Source: Arcuatula senhousia (lineage: Eukaryota; Mollusca; Bivalvia; Mytilida; Mytilidae). Taken from it: a stretch of 64,000 bases of DNA. Position 1 is the first letter of the stretch. Each line of letters begins with the position of its first letter. The notes under the pieces were generated by a model, which did not search any database, was not told the origin of the DNA, and was given only the letters and a program-made list of their open reading frames with translations. The position numbers and the translations under genes are program-made. The stretch spans positions 11,240,001 to 11,304,000 of the forward strand of contig OZ020317.1 of the NCBI GenBank assembly GCA_963971305.1, given 5' to 3'. Below, piece by piece: positions 1 through 11,500 of this stretch.

Positions 1-864
1 AATCAAAAACATGTTTACGTACAGGATCGAAGTGGTCAGTATATTGAGCGCACGTTTAACCCCCGGACACAGAAACAATCTCAGAAGTTAAAAAAGTCAG
101 GGAAGTACGTTGACAAATCTTTTACGCCCCATTATCATGACCAGCATCCCCACCCCTTGGGCAAAGACAAGGGATACTACCAAAAGTTGGAATTCGATCC
201 CGATGAGGAGTACAATACTCGATATCTACCTCCTATCAAAAGAAAGGGAAAGTATGCTGAGGTTTCTGCCAAAGTAAACTCGTTCGCAAATGCGCATTAC
301 ATGCCTTCCGGTGGAAATAAGAAATATCCGACCTATGAAATAGATTGGCAATCCGGTCCGAAAGTTGAGACTTTTTTCCCAGACTTTAAAAGTAAAAGTT
401 ATCCAAACACTGTAATGTCAGGTGATGATGAAGAAAGCGGCGATTACGAAACACCAAAGCAAGAAGTCCAGTCTCAAATAGAAGTAGGAAGCATCGCAGA
501 CACTTCTCGGTCGCAGACGCAAACTGCCCGTATTGACAACGAAAGTGTCTCATCCGTAGATCTCCCGGAAACGATGCATTCCGCCGGAAATACAACAGCA
601 TCATCAAAAATCAAACCTACCTTAACCAGTCGCTCCATTTCTAAAAGCACGAGGATTTCGTATGCGGACACTCGGAGTAGAGGACAAAAGAGCCTGGCCA
701 GCAAAACCCTTGGTTCTCGCAGCAACGTCACATCTAATTTACGAACATCATCTAAAGTGAGTAAAGGAATTTCAAACCCATCACGATATAGCTATAGCGA
801 ACATTCAGCAGATAATGTCCCAGACTCGGCGAGCAACACAAGACGTTTAGTGACTGTGAATTGA
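1..864 (+). CDS. 3'-terminal coding exon of an unrecognised gene (5' part outside window)
   Basis: The frame is open from base 1 to a TGA at 862-864 and gives 287 residues with no start needed at the left edge, so this is read as the last exon of a gene entering from the left. The N-terminal ~135 residues are basic and rich in Tyr, Pro and Lys, with repeated Gly-Lys-Tyr patterns. The C-terminal ~150 residues are Ser/Thr/Arg-rich and low in complexity, so probably disordered. No catalytic motif, membrane segment or signal peptide is visible. Codon use looks like real coding DNA. I do not recognise the family; a cytoskeletal or ciliary accessory protein is possible from composition only. A possible poly(A) signal follows at 933. 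Confidence 0.7.
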   Translation, partial: NQKHVYVQDRSGQYIERTFNPRTQKQSQKLKKSGKYVDKSFTPHYHDQHPHPLGKDKGYYQKLEFDPDEEYNTRYLPPIKRKGKYAEVSAKVNSFANAHYMPSGGNKKYPTYEIDWQSGPKVETFFPDFKSKSYPNTVMSGDDEESGDYETPKQEVQSQIEVGSIADTSRSQTQTARIDNESVSSVDLPETMHSAGNTTASSKIKPTLTSRSISKSTRISYADTRSRGQKSLASKTLGSRSNVTSNLRTSSKVSKGISNPSRYSYSEHSADNVPDSASNTRRLVTVN

Positions 865-932
865 TTTGCGCGCATTCAACAATACAATACCTCTATGTAG
901 AAACAGAAAATTTGAATTTCATACTTTTTCAA

Positions 933-938
933 AATAAA
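933..938 (+). promoter_or_regulatory. possible polyadenylation signal AATAAA
   Basis: An AATAAA hexamer lies 69 bases after the stop codon of the plus-strand exon ending at 864. The position fits, but the region is AT-rich and the hexamer could occur by chance. Confidence 0.4.
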
Positions 939-1299
939 CATGAATCTAAGAATCTTTCTTGTGTCGTTGTCTTTGGTGTAAATGTGCTGATTTTGTCTAC
1001 TTCTGACAGCAGAATGCTCAATTGGCCCTTTTTTATGTGTTCTATATACATTTATGGCATTAATATAGTATCCTTTTCAAATATCTTTTTAACTTTTTGT
1101 TAGAGTGTCTCTGATGAGTCTTTATAGACCAAACCCATGTCACGGCTTATGTAGCTATAGTTTAAACATGGAAGCATCAAATAAACTAGGTTAAAACAGT
1201 ACCTCCACGGTTTTAACATTTTGGTGTATTATTGTTTCCATCAATACCAATTTACTTTTCTATCATGGTCCTTCTCTGAAAGTGCTTGTGGTTTTAATT

Positions 1300-2185
1300 T
1301 CTATGCCCCCGCGACGACATGTCGGGAGGCGTTAAGTTTTACTTATGTCTGTCCGTACGTCCGTACGAAATTTCCGTTAAGCTTTTCTCAGGAACCGTAA
1401 ATGAGAATGATTTGAAACTTGGTAGGATTGTTTAGTATCGCAAACTGTACGTCCTAAGCAATTTGCAGACCTGTCGAACATCTACTTCCTGTTTGGAACT
1501 TAGGCGAATGTGAAAGTATGTGACCATGACTATGAAAATTTTCGTCAAGCTTTTCTCAGGAACCGTACATGAAAATGATTTGAAACTTGGTAGGATGGTT
1601 TAGTATGACAAACTATACGTCCCAAGCGATTTTCAGACCTGATGGACATCTTCTTCCTGTTTGGGCTTAGGCTGATGTGAAAGTGTGTGAACATGACTTT
1701 AAAAAAATTCGTCAAACTTTTCTCAGGAACCGTACATGAGAATGATTTGAAACTTGGTAGGATGGTTTAATATGACAAACTATACGTCCTAAGCAATTTT
1801 CAGACCTGATGGACATCTACTTCCTGTTTGGGCTTAGGCTGATGTAAAAATGTGTGAACATGACTTTAAAGATTATCGTCAAGCTTTTCTCAGGAACCGT
1901 AGATGGGAATGATTTGAAACTTGGTAGGAATGTTCAATATGACAAACTATTCATCCTAAGCCATTTTGAGACCTGTCGGACATTTACTTCCTGTTTGGGA
2001 AAATCAACTTGAAAATATGTGTCAAACTTTTCTCAGAAAGTGTACATGGGTATGATTTGAAACTTGGTAGAATGGTTCAGTATGACAAACTGTACATCCT
2101 TAGCAACTTTCAGGGACATCTACTTTCTGTTTGGGGTCCTGGCGGGGGCATCCGTGTCCCATGGACACATTCCTTCTTTATTTTT
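1300..2185. repeat. tandem-core repeat element, ~167-bp unit, five copies
   Basis: The segment beginning TCTCAGGAACCGTA recurs at about 1388, 1555, 1722 and 1889 (spacing 167), with a fifth, shortened copy at about 2032. The core starts after a GC-rich edge (CCCCCGCGACGACATGTCGG) and ends with GGCGGGGGCATCCGTG. This layout, a core of ~160-bp repeats between distinct non-repeated ends, matches Pearl-like bivalve elements, often regarded as non-autonomous Helitrons. Class assignment is inference. Short ORFs across it are shadows of the repeat. Confidence 0.75.
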
Positions 2186-2439
2186 AATTTGTCTTAGAAA
2201 TCCTAAGGGTGCAACTAAATTTCAAGGAGCATTCGAATCTCTAATAAATACATGCATGTATAAACTAAGAAAGTTCACAAATAAATCATCCCTCTCTCCT
2301 GTCAATAGATAAAGAATACACTGTAAAAAAAAATCAAACACACACGCGCCGAAACCGAGAAACTAAACTGCCATTTGTAATGCGCATTTATATACACATA
2401 TATGACCCCCCATATATATGATTTTTGGACTCAGATGCT

Positions 2440-2800
2440 TCGGGTAGGTGATCAAGCACGTAGACGGTTCATTTCTTAGCGTCTTCTATTATTTCGATGG
2501 TTGGTCGAAAAGTTTTTTTTTTATCCTTTACCGAAGCTGATACAAGTTTATTTTGTACGCTGAATTGACCGTTAGCACGCGGAGAGTGTTGCAACAATCA
2601 GAAACTGCTTATCATTCCGGAGCACCCGAGTTGATTTCGAGTTGTTGATTGCTACTAGTATTTAGTTGTTTTGTGTGGGTTTTTTTGTTGTTGTCTGTTT
2701 CTTTGTGGTGTTCTTGTTCGTGTTTGCATGCAGATTTTGTCTTGTCTTTGCGCATTTGGACTTTTGATACTTGAATGCCCCATTGGTGTCTTTCTGCCTC
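2440..2800 (+). repeat. degenerate retroelement tail fragment (dispersed family)
   Basis: The segment contains a CTTATCATTCCGGAGCACCC motif followed by a T/G-rich stretch and TTGAATGCCCCATTGGTG near 2772. The same ordered motifs recur at about 5560-5625, 44870-45045, 48640-48790, 53975-54115 and 55040-55165 in this window. I interpret it as the 3' tail of a mussel-type reverse-transcriptase element. The order and spacing are visible; the element class is inferred. Confidence 0.5.
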
Positions 2801-3050
2801 TCTCAGAACAATTCAAATCATAAAAGTTGGTTGGAATCTTTATTCTGTTCTCATCATCGCATTATCCTTTAAAACATCCATAACAGCAACATTTGCTGTT
2901 GAAGATACATTGGGAAAATCCAAAACATCCGTGTTGAGCACAAATTCCGTCACACCCACCGAAACCACAATCGTTAAAGGGGATGCAAAGTGGCTGATTC
3001 CAGAAGAAGGCGGAAGTGACGTCAAAGAAACCTGCAGTAAAAAAAAATGA

Positions 3051-3637
3051 TTGAAATATTTGATTGGTTTAAGAATAAATGATGCGGAAAGAAAGAAAAA
3101 AATCCCAGAAATCTTGAGGAGAGTGTAAATTTACACAGCCAGGCGTTAAAAATATATGTTACAGTAACAATATGAAAAATAACAAATAAAATAGTTCACA
3201 AAATATGCGTTTATAAAGCCCCAACATTTAGAAACGAGCCAAAAAATGATAAAACCCCATTAAAAAACAAAGCACACAAAAAATCCAAGCAAACAAACGA
3301 ACGCACTTATCCATCAACATAAACAAATTGGCAGATCGAATGTTAGAATCCACACCCCCTTCTTTTGACATAAGCTACTTGATTTTGAAGAAAGTTTAGT
3401 TTAAACATATTTTATTGATAGTATCAAACATATATACAAATAATTATAACAAAATACAACAACAATGGGATTCGGAAACAAGCAATTAGCTTATATTAAT
3501 CCGTCTCCCTAATAATACAAACAATTTAATCAATTTACGTACATAATGCATGCTTATAAATAACAATACCAATAATATTCGTTTAAACATCAAAATATAT
3601 GTGAATATTATAAATAAACTCAATTCGTAAAGTAAAT
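3051..3637. other. AT-rich intergenic stretch, nothing recognised
   Basis: Very AT-rich sequence with A-runs. No ORF of note, splice pair or repeat structure was found before the target duplication of the following element. Confidence 0.6.
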
Positions 3638-4233
3638 TACGGAAGCGTATAGTGGACTCGTATTGTCTTAATAAAACCAGTTATTACGCACTATTTCTCT
3701 TAAATAAAACAACTTTGTCTCCTTATAGGACAATAAATCGCGTTATTTAGTGTGATATATTGTATTATAAAGATATTTGTTGCATTCACTTAAATCGCTT
3801 TATTCTTAATAATTTTTATTTTGTCTTAAATTACTGCAAGGTACAATAATAAGAGTAAAGAGCGTATTAATTTAACACGTGGTGTGCTATAAAAGGCAAT
3901 AACTTTTTTTAGTTTAAAGTAATGTTTTGTCTTTTAAAGCAATTAGTCGTCTTAGTTTACTCGTTTTGCTTCAGTAACAAAAAAGCTCAGTGACACTAAA
4001 ATGCACCCGGGACGTGCCCGGGAAGGAAAATGCACCCGAAAGGTTTTTAAATGGCTTCCGAGCTACGTGTAAAATAGGTGTAACATTAACGGAGTAAATG
4101 CACTTTAATTGGACAGAGTATTTTATCGCATCTTGGTTTTTGTATTCATTAAAACTCGTTAAATAAAGGTAATAACAAAATCATTGAACTTTTCGAAAAT
4201 CAATCTCAAATGTTTAAGAAAAAAAGAACAAGA
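3638..4233 (+). repeat. left terminal inverted repeat
   Basis: Pairs in reverse complement with 7844-8439. It includes a motif at about 4006-4055 with repeated GCACCCG words and a CCCGGG core. Confidence 0.85.
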
Positions 4234-4269
4234 AATGGAAGGGCGCGATGGTCTTCGCTTGGTTTATTT

Positions 4270-5640
4270 AAAGAAGCAGAGGTACCAATGGGGCATCCGA
4301 AAGTCAAAAATCCACAGGGCAGAGAGAGAACTCATGATCAGGTGCTTCGGAAGAGAAAGTAATTACTGCTCACTAACACATCCGCCGCGTAGCCAACTGT
4401 CAATATAGCAGACTTGCTTGAATCCGTTTTGTCTTCTATCTGTACGTTTGTTCATTGATAACAAAGAAAGTATAATCCACTTCTCTAAATCAGTTTCATC
4501 TTGCACATGCATCAAAATTTTCGATTTCTTCACACTTTCCACTTTTATTCCACATGAACAACTCAAATCATGATTAGCACAGATGATAAAACGCAGCTTT
4601 TAAAAGACATGAAAACAGACAGTATAAATTTCTGGTAGTCGATTATACTAACACTTACTTTGTTAATTGAGTCTAAGAAAAAGAACACATTAACAGAAGA
4701 ATAAATAACCGACACCCTCAATTTTATTACAGCCAACATATTTGTTCAGTTTGGTAGATGTGTTTTTCATCAAACTAAAGGGACTTCAATGTGCAATAAT
4801 TGTGCATTATTCGGCTGATTTGTTTCTTCATTCATATAAAGCAGACTTCTTAAAATCACTTCTAGACAAAAAAGATCGTAGACTATCTCTCTCTTTTAAT
4901 TTCACTTTCTGTTATATTGATGATATTCTTTCGATTTGGTGACTGTAATCATCTTATATACTAATTACATGTATCCTCGTGAACTTGAGATAAAAAACAC
5001 AACGTATTCTATGAAGTCTGCTTCATATTGAGATCTACATATCGAAATGAATCTCAAGGAAAACTTTCAACAAAGCTTTATAACAAGCGTGATGACTTCA
5101 ACTTTTCAATTGTCAGCTTTCCTTTCTTGTAAAGCAATTCAACATTCCGTTCGCTCAACATTATGGAGTCTGCGTATCACAATTCATTCGTTACTAGAGA
5201 GCTTGCAGGACTTAGAACGATTTCCCTGACAGAACATCACGTCTAACACAAAAATCGCTTGCACGGGGTTATGTTGCTCCTCGGATGCTTCCTTCACTCT
5301 AGCAATTTTCTCGAAGACATCATTCGCTTGTAGACAAATATGGGATTTCAATCTCTCAGATGAGTGCAGATGTTGGTCTGTCATAGGTTTTTATTGTGTC
5401 TTCCTTTATCGGATATAGGCACACTTAATTGACGGTTGGCTACGCGGCAGGTGTACAAGCATGAACTCCTTGAGTCCTCGTTTCTGATAGCTTTTCAGTT
5501 GCTTATGTAATTTTGTGTTTTATGTTGTCTGTTTTTCCATCCTTGTCTCGATGGTTGTTACTGGTTTTGTCTCTGCCCTTCGAATTTTTGGCATTTAGAT
5601 GCCCCATTGGTACCTCTTATTCTTTAAGGTGGAACACTAC
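4270..5640. mobile_element. nested retroelement remnant with inverted ends
   Basis: The left edge (4275-4410) holds AGAGGTACCAATGGGGCATC and CCGCCGCGTAGCCAACTGTC. The right edge (5430-5640) holds their reverse complements, GACGGTTGGCTACGCGGCAG and ATGCCCCATTGGTACCTCTT. Between them is a decayed reverse-transcriptase coding region. Inverted long terminal sequences around one reverse transcriptase are reported for Penelope-like elements, which is my tentative assignment. Confidence 0.55.
4742..5225 (+). pseudogene. decayed reverse-transcriptase fragment (Penelope-like?)
   Basis: The frame starting near 4742 includes FNFTFCYIDDILS (about 4897-4935), which contains the YxDD catalytic motif of reverse transcriptases. 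Further on, ELEIKNTTYSMKSASY is followed by an in-frame stop. Then a frame change gives KRDDFNFSIVSFPF, and later HYGVCVSQFIRY before another stop. This order of blocks agrees with a reverse-transcriptase family common in bivalve genomes, as I remember it. Stops and frame changes show it is dead. It lies inside the inverted-end remnant described at 4270-5640. Confidence 0.7.
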
Positions 5641-6597
5641 GTTAAAAACGACTTTACGATAAAAAGATGAGGGGCATTAGGATCAATAAATGCTCAAAGA
5701 AAATGTTGTTGGTTCAAAAATTATGATATTTATAAGTACATGTATTATCAACTTTTATGTATATGTACAAAGAAAACACATCAAATAAGACAATTTTCAT
5801 TCATTGTGACGTTATTATGCCATCACATTAGACGGTCATTTTTGACAAAATGGAGAAAAATCTGCAACTTTGGATGCTTTCACTACATATTTTCCTTTTT
5901 TTAACATTTGGTGCATGAAAAAAACACCTTCATTTTTTAGAAATGATAGATTTCATCATTTTAGGCATTTTTTGCAAGTATGGAGTTGTTGTTCCAGACT
6001 AACAAAATGTGCAAAAATCAGCAAAAATCGATGAAATTTGGACAATTTACTTAATATGTAGCTTTTGGAGTTTACTGTCAAAGTAAAAAATGACCGGATT
6101 TCGTTTAACAGGAAGTAGGTGAGCGACAGCCCTGAAACATGTAGCTTTTTGAGTGAACTGATTGGCATGACAACTAAAATGATCAGAAAGTAGGTGAGCG
6201 AAAGACCTGAAATACGATCCCACGTTATGAGACCCCACCATGCCCACCATGATGCTGTATACCAAATATCAAGTGGCTGTGATAAGTAGTTGCTGAGAAA
6301 ATGTTCTGCAAATATCTTCCCCGCCCGCCAGCCGGCCGAAATTCACCATTGTATAATCCAGATTCTTAACTCCGTGAAATCCGGCCAATGCATCGTATTG
6401 AAGCTGCGTTTCTCCTTTACGCCTTTGTTAATTTCCCGTCAAAATTGCGTTTTCAAATGCATTAAATTAAAAAACGAGGCCTGTGACCCTCATTTTATAT
6501 TTCATATATGGATGTATATCAATAAGACCTATATGTCTGCCAATTTCATTAAAATATGGACATATGTCATTTGGTATGGTCCCACCCTAAAGAAAAG
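5627..6597. repeat. possible terminal-inverted-repeat element
   Basis: CTTTAAGGTGGAACACTAC near 5631 is roughly the reverse complement of GGTCCCACCCTAAAGAA near 6578-6594. The interior contains two imperfect copies of a block with AGGAAGTAGGTGAGCGA (about 6112 and 6189). The ends are short and imperfect, so the boundaries are uncertain. Confidence 0.35.
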
Positions 6598-6684
6598 ACA
6601 CTAACCAAATCAATACTGAAATTAATGCTTGTACCAAGTTAAGACCATTGCGATCTTCAATTTCTCTTGTATTTCTTCCTTTTT

Positions 6685-7850
6685 AGCTCACCTGGACCGA
6701 AGGTCCATGTGAGCTATTGCCATCACTTGGCGTCCGTCGTCGTCTGTCGTCCGTTAACAATTTTTCAAAAATCTTCTCCTCTGAAACTACTGAACAGAAT
6801 TTAATGAAACTTGGTATGAATGATCCCTAGGGTGTCCTGCACCAAACTTGTGTTTCGAATTTTGATCCGTCAAAAAACATGGCCACCGTTACTAAAAATA
6901 GACCAGGGGGGTCAAACTACTGTTTTTGGCTTGTAAATCAAAAAGTATAAGAGATAGATGAAATCTGATGCCACGCTACTGCTTCAGCATCAAAAGTGCT
7001 ATACAAGTCTCCATTTGGTGGAAGTTGTCAGATGATCCCTTATAGGGGTTACAGCCCCTGAAAGGTGAAAAATAGCATTTTTTCATGTTTTTGGCTTATA
7101 GTATGAAAACTATTGCAGGTAGAGAAAAGCTGTTGCTTGCTTAAATGTTCAGCTCATTTAGCTCTACAAAAGTCTTCATAGGGTCGAAGTTGTCAGATGA
7201 CCCCTTATAGGGGTTACAGCCCCTAAAAGGCGAAAAATAGTGTTTTTTGCCTATAGAATGAAAACTATTGCAGATAGGGAAAAGCTGTTGCTTGCTTAAA
7301 TGTTCAGCTCATTCAGCTCTACAAAAGTCTTCATAGGGTCGAAGTTGTCAGATGACCCCTTATAGGGGTTACAGCCCTTAAAAGGCAAAAAATGGTGTTT
7401 TTTGCCTACAGAATGAAAACTATTGCAGATAGGGAAAAGCTGTTAATTGCTTAAATGTTCAGCTCATTCAGCTCTACAAAAGTCATTATAGGGTCGAAGT
7501 TGTCAGATGACCCCTTATAGGGGTTACAGACCCTTAAAGGTGTAAAAAGGTGTTTTTAGCCTATAGAATGAAAACTATAGCAGATAGAGAAAAGTTGTTG
7601 CTTGATAAATTGTTCAGCTCATGTAGCTCTACAAAAATCTCCATAGGGTCGAAGTTGTCATATGACCCCTTATAGGGGTTACAGCCCCTTAAAGACGAAA
7701 AATAGTGTTTTTGGTCTATAGAATGAAAACTATTGCAGATAGAGAAAAGCTTTTGCTTGCTAAAATGTTCAGCTTATTTAGCTCTACAAAGTTTTTCATA
7801 AGTTGATATCAAGACCAGGTGAGCGATTTAGGCTCCTGGAGCCTCTTGTT
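6685..7850. repeat. tandem-core repeat element, ~155-bp unit, five copies
   Basis: The block GGGGTTACAG recurs at about 7045, 7210, 7365, 7520 and 7675 (spacing 165 then 155). The element opens with AGCTCACCTGGACCGAAGGT at 6685 and closes with ACCAGGTGAGCGATTTAGGC plus GGAGCCTCTTGTT, so its edges carry a short inverted repeat (AGCTCACCTGG / CCAGGTGAGC). It sits inside the long-inverted-repeat element, against its right arm. Confidence 0.8.
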
Positions 7851-8439
7851 CTTTTTTCTTGAACATTTGAGATTGATCTTCGAAAAGTTCAATGATATTG
7901 TTATTACCTTTATTTAACGAGTTTTAATGCTTACAAAAACCAAACATGCGATAAAAAAACATTTACTATGTCCAATTAAAATGCATTTATTCTGTTCATG
8001 TTACACCTATTTTACATGTAGCTCGGAAACCTCTAAGGTGCATTTTCCCTCCCAGGCACGTCCCGGGTGCATTTAAGTGTCACTGGGCTTTTTTGTTACT
8101 GAAGTAAAACGAGTAAACTAAGACGACTAATTGCTTTAAAACACAAAACATTACTTTAAACTAAAAAAAGTTGTTGCCTTTTATAACACATCACGTGTTA
8201 AATTAATACGCTCTTAACTAGCTCTTATTATTGTATCTTGCAGTAATTTAAGACAAAATAAAAATTATTAAGAATAAAACGACTTAAGTTAATGCAACAA
8301 ATATCTTTATAAGACAATAAATCACACTAAATAACGCGATTTATTGTCTTATAAGGGGATAAAGTCGTTTTATTTAAGAGAAATAGTGCGTTATAACGGG
8401 TTTTATTAAGACAATACGAGTCCACTATACGCTTCCGTA
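7844..8439 (-). repeat. right terminal inverted repeat
   Basis: Reverse complement of 3638-4233. Its inner end abuts the AGCCTCTTGTT end of the nested tandem-core element at about 7841-7850, so the innermost few bases of the pairing could be shared by chance. Confidence 0.85.
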
Positions 8440-8445
8440 GTAAAT

Positions 8446-8525
8446 AGAGTTAAATATGGCAATATTATAAGAATGAGAAAGATACAAGATATTGGAGGAG
8501 AATGAAATAATTATTGAAATGCAGT
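8446..8525 (-). other. short 3' flank of the LINE
   Basis: About 80 bases separate the LINE stop codon from the target duplication of the long-inverted-repeat element. There is no clear microsatellite tail or poly(A), so the LINE 3' end is either very short or was cut by the neighbouring insertion. Confidence 0.4.
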
Positions 8526-11500
8526 TTAACAGAAGCGTTTGCTCTGAACAATATATTTTTGAACAATTTTAAACACATGAATATTTTCTTCTAAAGATAA
8601 AGTATCTGACCCATACAATAATAAGTTTATATCAATAGGAGGATTTAGCGTATGTAAGGTTAACGTGCGTAGCTGATCGTACTTTTGACATTTAAAAAGA
8701 AAATGGTAAGTTGACTCGACATGACCACATGAACAGTTTGGAGAGTTAACAAGACTTCGCAGGAACAGGTGCTCATTCAATGAGCTGCTGTTCATGCGAA
8801 GTCTTGCATGTAGAACTTGTCCCTGTCTTGTCCCTGTATAATAATACTTTGGACATGACTTTTTCTTAGTCTCTAATCTGCGTTTAAAAATACCCAACGA
8901 ACCAGACGTTCGTATCTCCATAGGCAAACTGTTCCACAGACGTATAGTATAGGGTAGAAAATAATCGGAATATAGGTTTGTGCGTGTGCGAACGTTAGCA
9001 ATATTGTTAACTTGACGAGTAAAATGACCATGTCTATCTCCAACTGAATTAGGTACAAGGTCCCATAAATAGCATGGGGTTTCCTTGTTGATAATCTTAT
9101 ATAATAAAATAAGACGATGTTTGTCCCTTCTGGCCGAAAGTGTCTCCCATCCCGTATCTTGATATAGTTTTTCTAATGATGTGAGTCTTGTCCCACCCGT
9201 AATGACCCGCATAGCTTCCACTTGAACGCTTTCTAACTTATTGATTAAATGCTGGGTATGGTTCTGCCATATGACGTCACCATACTCAAGAATTGGTCTT
9301 ATATAGGAAAAGTACATTTTCTCCAAGACATACCTGTCAAGGACAAAACGCATCTTACGTAAGATATTTAATCTTGTATATGCTTTTTTGACAATATATT
9401 CGATGTGGTCATGCCAACAACCATTACTAGAAAAATAAATGCCTAGGTGTTTGTGAGAAGCAACCTCTTGAATATTATGACTGTCCATAGAAATAGGTGG
9501 ATGTATCGGCTTAATAGGGTTAAATTTGACTAGCCACTGTTTTGACCAGTTGTGAATCTTTTCAAGATCTCTATTTAGTATGTCAGCAGCAGTATTGGGA
9601 TTGTCTACGGTTATATAAATGCTGGTGTCGTCTGCAAACAGTTTGACACATGCATTTAAATCATCTACTATATCATTAATGAATAACAAAAATAGCAAGG
9701 GTCCCAGTATAGAACCTTGGGGAACGCCTGCTTTAATAGATTGCCAAATAGAACTTCCACCACTGAAAACCACCCTTTGCTCCCTCCCTGAAAGATAATT
9801 TTTGAACCAGTTTGACACTTTTCCACAAATACCGTAGTTTTGCAGTTTATATAAGAGGCCTCTGTGCCATACGCGGTCAAATGCCTTGCTTATGTCACAA
9901 AAGACAACTCTTATTTCTTTCCCGCTATCTAATGCTTTCCCAATATCGTTGGACATACATAATAACTGGTTTATAGCAGAGTCGCATCTGGTAAACCCCG
10001 ACTGACTAGGAGTAATTATCTCATTTTGTAATAAGAAATTATGTACATGTTTATATACACATCTCTCCATACATTTTGAAATAACGCTAAGTAATGAAAT
10101 AGGTCTATAATTTTTGACTTCGCTCGGTGATCCACTTTTGAAAACTGGTGTTACGTTCGCCTTCTTCCATTCAGTTGGGAAATAAGACGAAGATAACGAC
10201 ATGTTAAAAAGTTTACATAAAGAGTATTTTAAAATAGACGATGCCTCCTTCAAAAGTCGAGGATTTATTGCGTCAGGCCCGGACGCTTTATTAACATTTA
10301 AAATGGAAAGAACATCTTCTACATCACGTTCATCTAAAACAATATTTTCTAGTTTATGTTCTCGATTAGTTGTGATGTCAGGAAGTGTAGCATTTGTTTC
10401 ATCTAATTGAGTCTGCAAAGCAAAAAAATCGTTAAGACAGTTTACTCTGTCGACATCATCAAAAACTAATCTATCACCAATAAGAAGTGGTGGTACGTCT
10501 AAGCGTGCTGGTTTGATTCCTGATATCTTATTACAAATTGTCCACCAAGATTTTGATGAACACCTCTCGGTGGACAATTGATCAATCAATTCTGTGCGGT
10601 ATTTTTCACGAGCGAGTCTCACATGTGACGTCACATCATTTCTTACTTTCTTAAATTTGTCCCAGTCAGTAGGTCTACCAGAACGTTTTGCTTTAGTATG
10701 TAAACGGTTTTTCGACCTAATAAGCTTTTTTATCTGGCTTGTGAGCCATGCAGAATTATCTTTCCGAATAGTTACAAAACGATTCGGAATACATGAATCC
10801 GCTGCATGTAAAATACAACCGGTTACATCGCTCACAATTTTATCTATATCATTAGTGTTTAGGATATAATCCCAATCTACGTTAGCCAACATCTGCCTAT
10901 ACAGATCGTAATTGCCCTGGTTATAAAGCCAAACTTTACGTTTAAATGTCTTATTAACTGGTTTGGGGAAATTAACAAAGCCAATGACAGGGCAATGATA
11001 TCGAATTTGATCAAGAAGTGGTGGGCCAACAGTAACATATGGTACAAAAAACTGATCATCTGTAATTATGAGATCAATCAATGAAGACGAATGTTCCGTA
11101 AAATTTGTAGGCTCTTCAATAAGTTGCTGCAAACTGAACCTAGTGCATATACTTTTCATTTTGGGGTTTGCTAAAAAATGATTATCATTAAAATCACCAT
11201 TAATAATAATATGATCACAATTTATAACATTTCTGGCAGACTCCACCGAGTCCTCAACCTTTCTCCAAATATCAACAGGGCCACCAGGAGGAATATAATA
11301 TGTCCCGTATAGAAATTTTTTCTGGTGAATACTAACTTCAAGCCAAATGACCTCTAAGTCCACTGGCTCTAAGTCTAGACGTCTAATAGCATGAATATTC
11401 TCTTTAACATAAACAATAACCCCACCCCCATTTTTATCGATGCCCCTATCTCTCCTAAATGGCCTATGATAATTTAAGAGAAATAGCTCTTCATCAGTAA

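Larger units (their letters stand above)
3638..8439. mobile_element. 4.8-kb element with ~596-bp terminal inverted repeats and 6-bp target duplication
   Basis: The left end begins TACGGAAGCGTATAGTGGAC at 3638 and the right end is its reverse complement finishing CTTCCGTA at 8439. Similarity between the ends continues inward for about 596 bases (3638-4233 and 7844-8439) with scattered substitutions and small indels. GTAAAT lies directly outside both ends (3632-3637 and 8440-8445), a 6-bp target-site duplication. No transposase, integrase or polymerase gene is visible inside; the interior is filled by a decayed reverse transcriptase and two other repeats. Long inverted ends with a 6-bp duplication recall Polinton-like elements, but the termini are not the usual AG/CT and no Polinton gene is present. 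It is therefore called a non-autonomous element of unknown superfamily. Confidence 0.85.

Noticed and set aside
2775..3050. 91-residue ORF with a hydrophobic N-terminal third
   Set aside because: Its first codons lie in the dispersed retroelement tail (ATGCCCCATTGGTG). No splice sites or recognised domain, so coding is not supported.
3638..8439. Polinton/Maverick assignment from long inverted ends and 6-bp duplication
   Set aside because: No polymerase, integrase, protease or capsid frame is visible, and the termini are not AG/CT. Only the general resemblance is noted.
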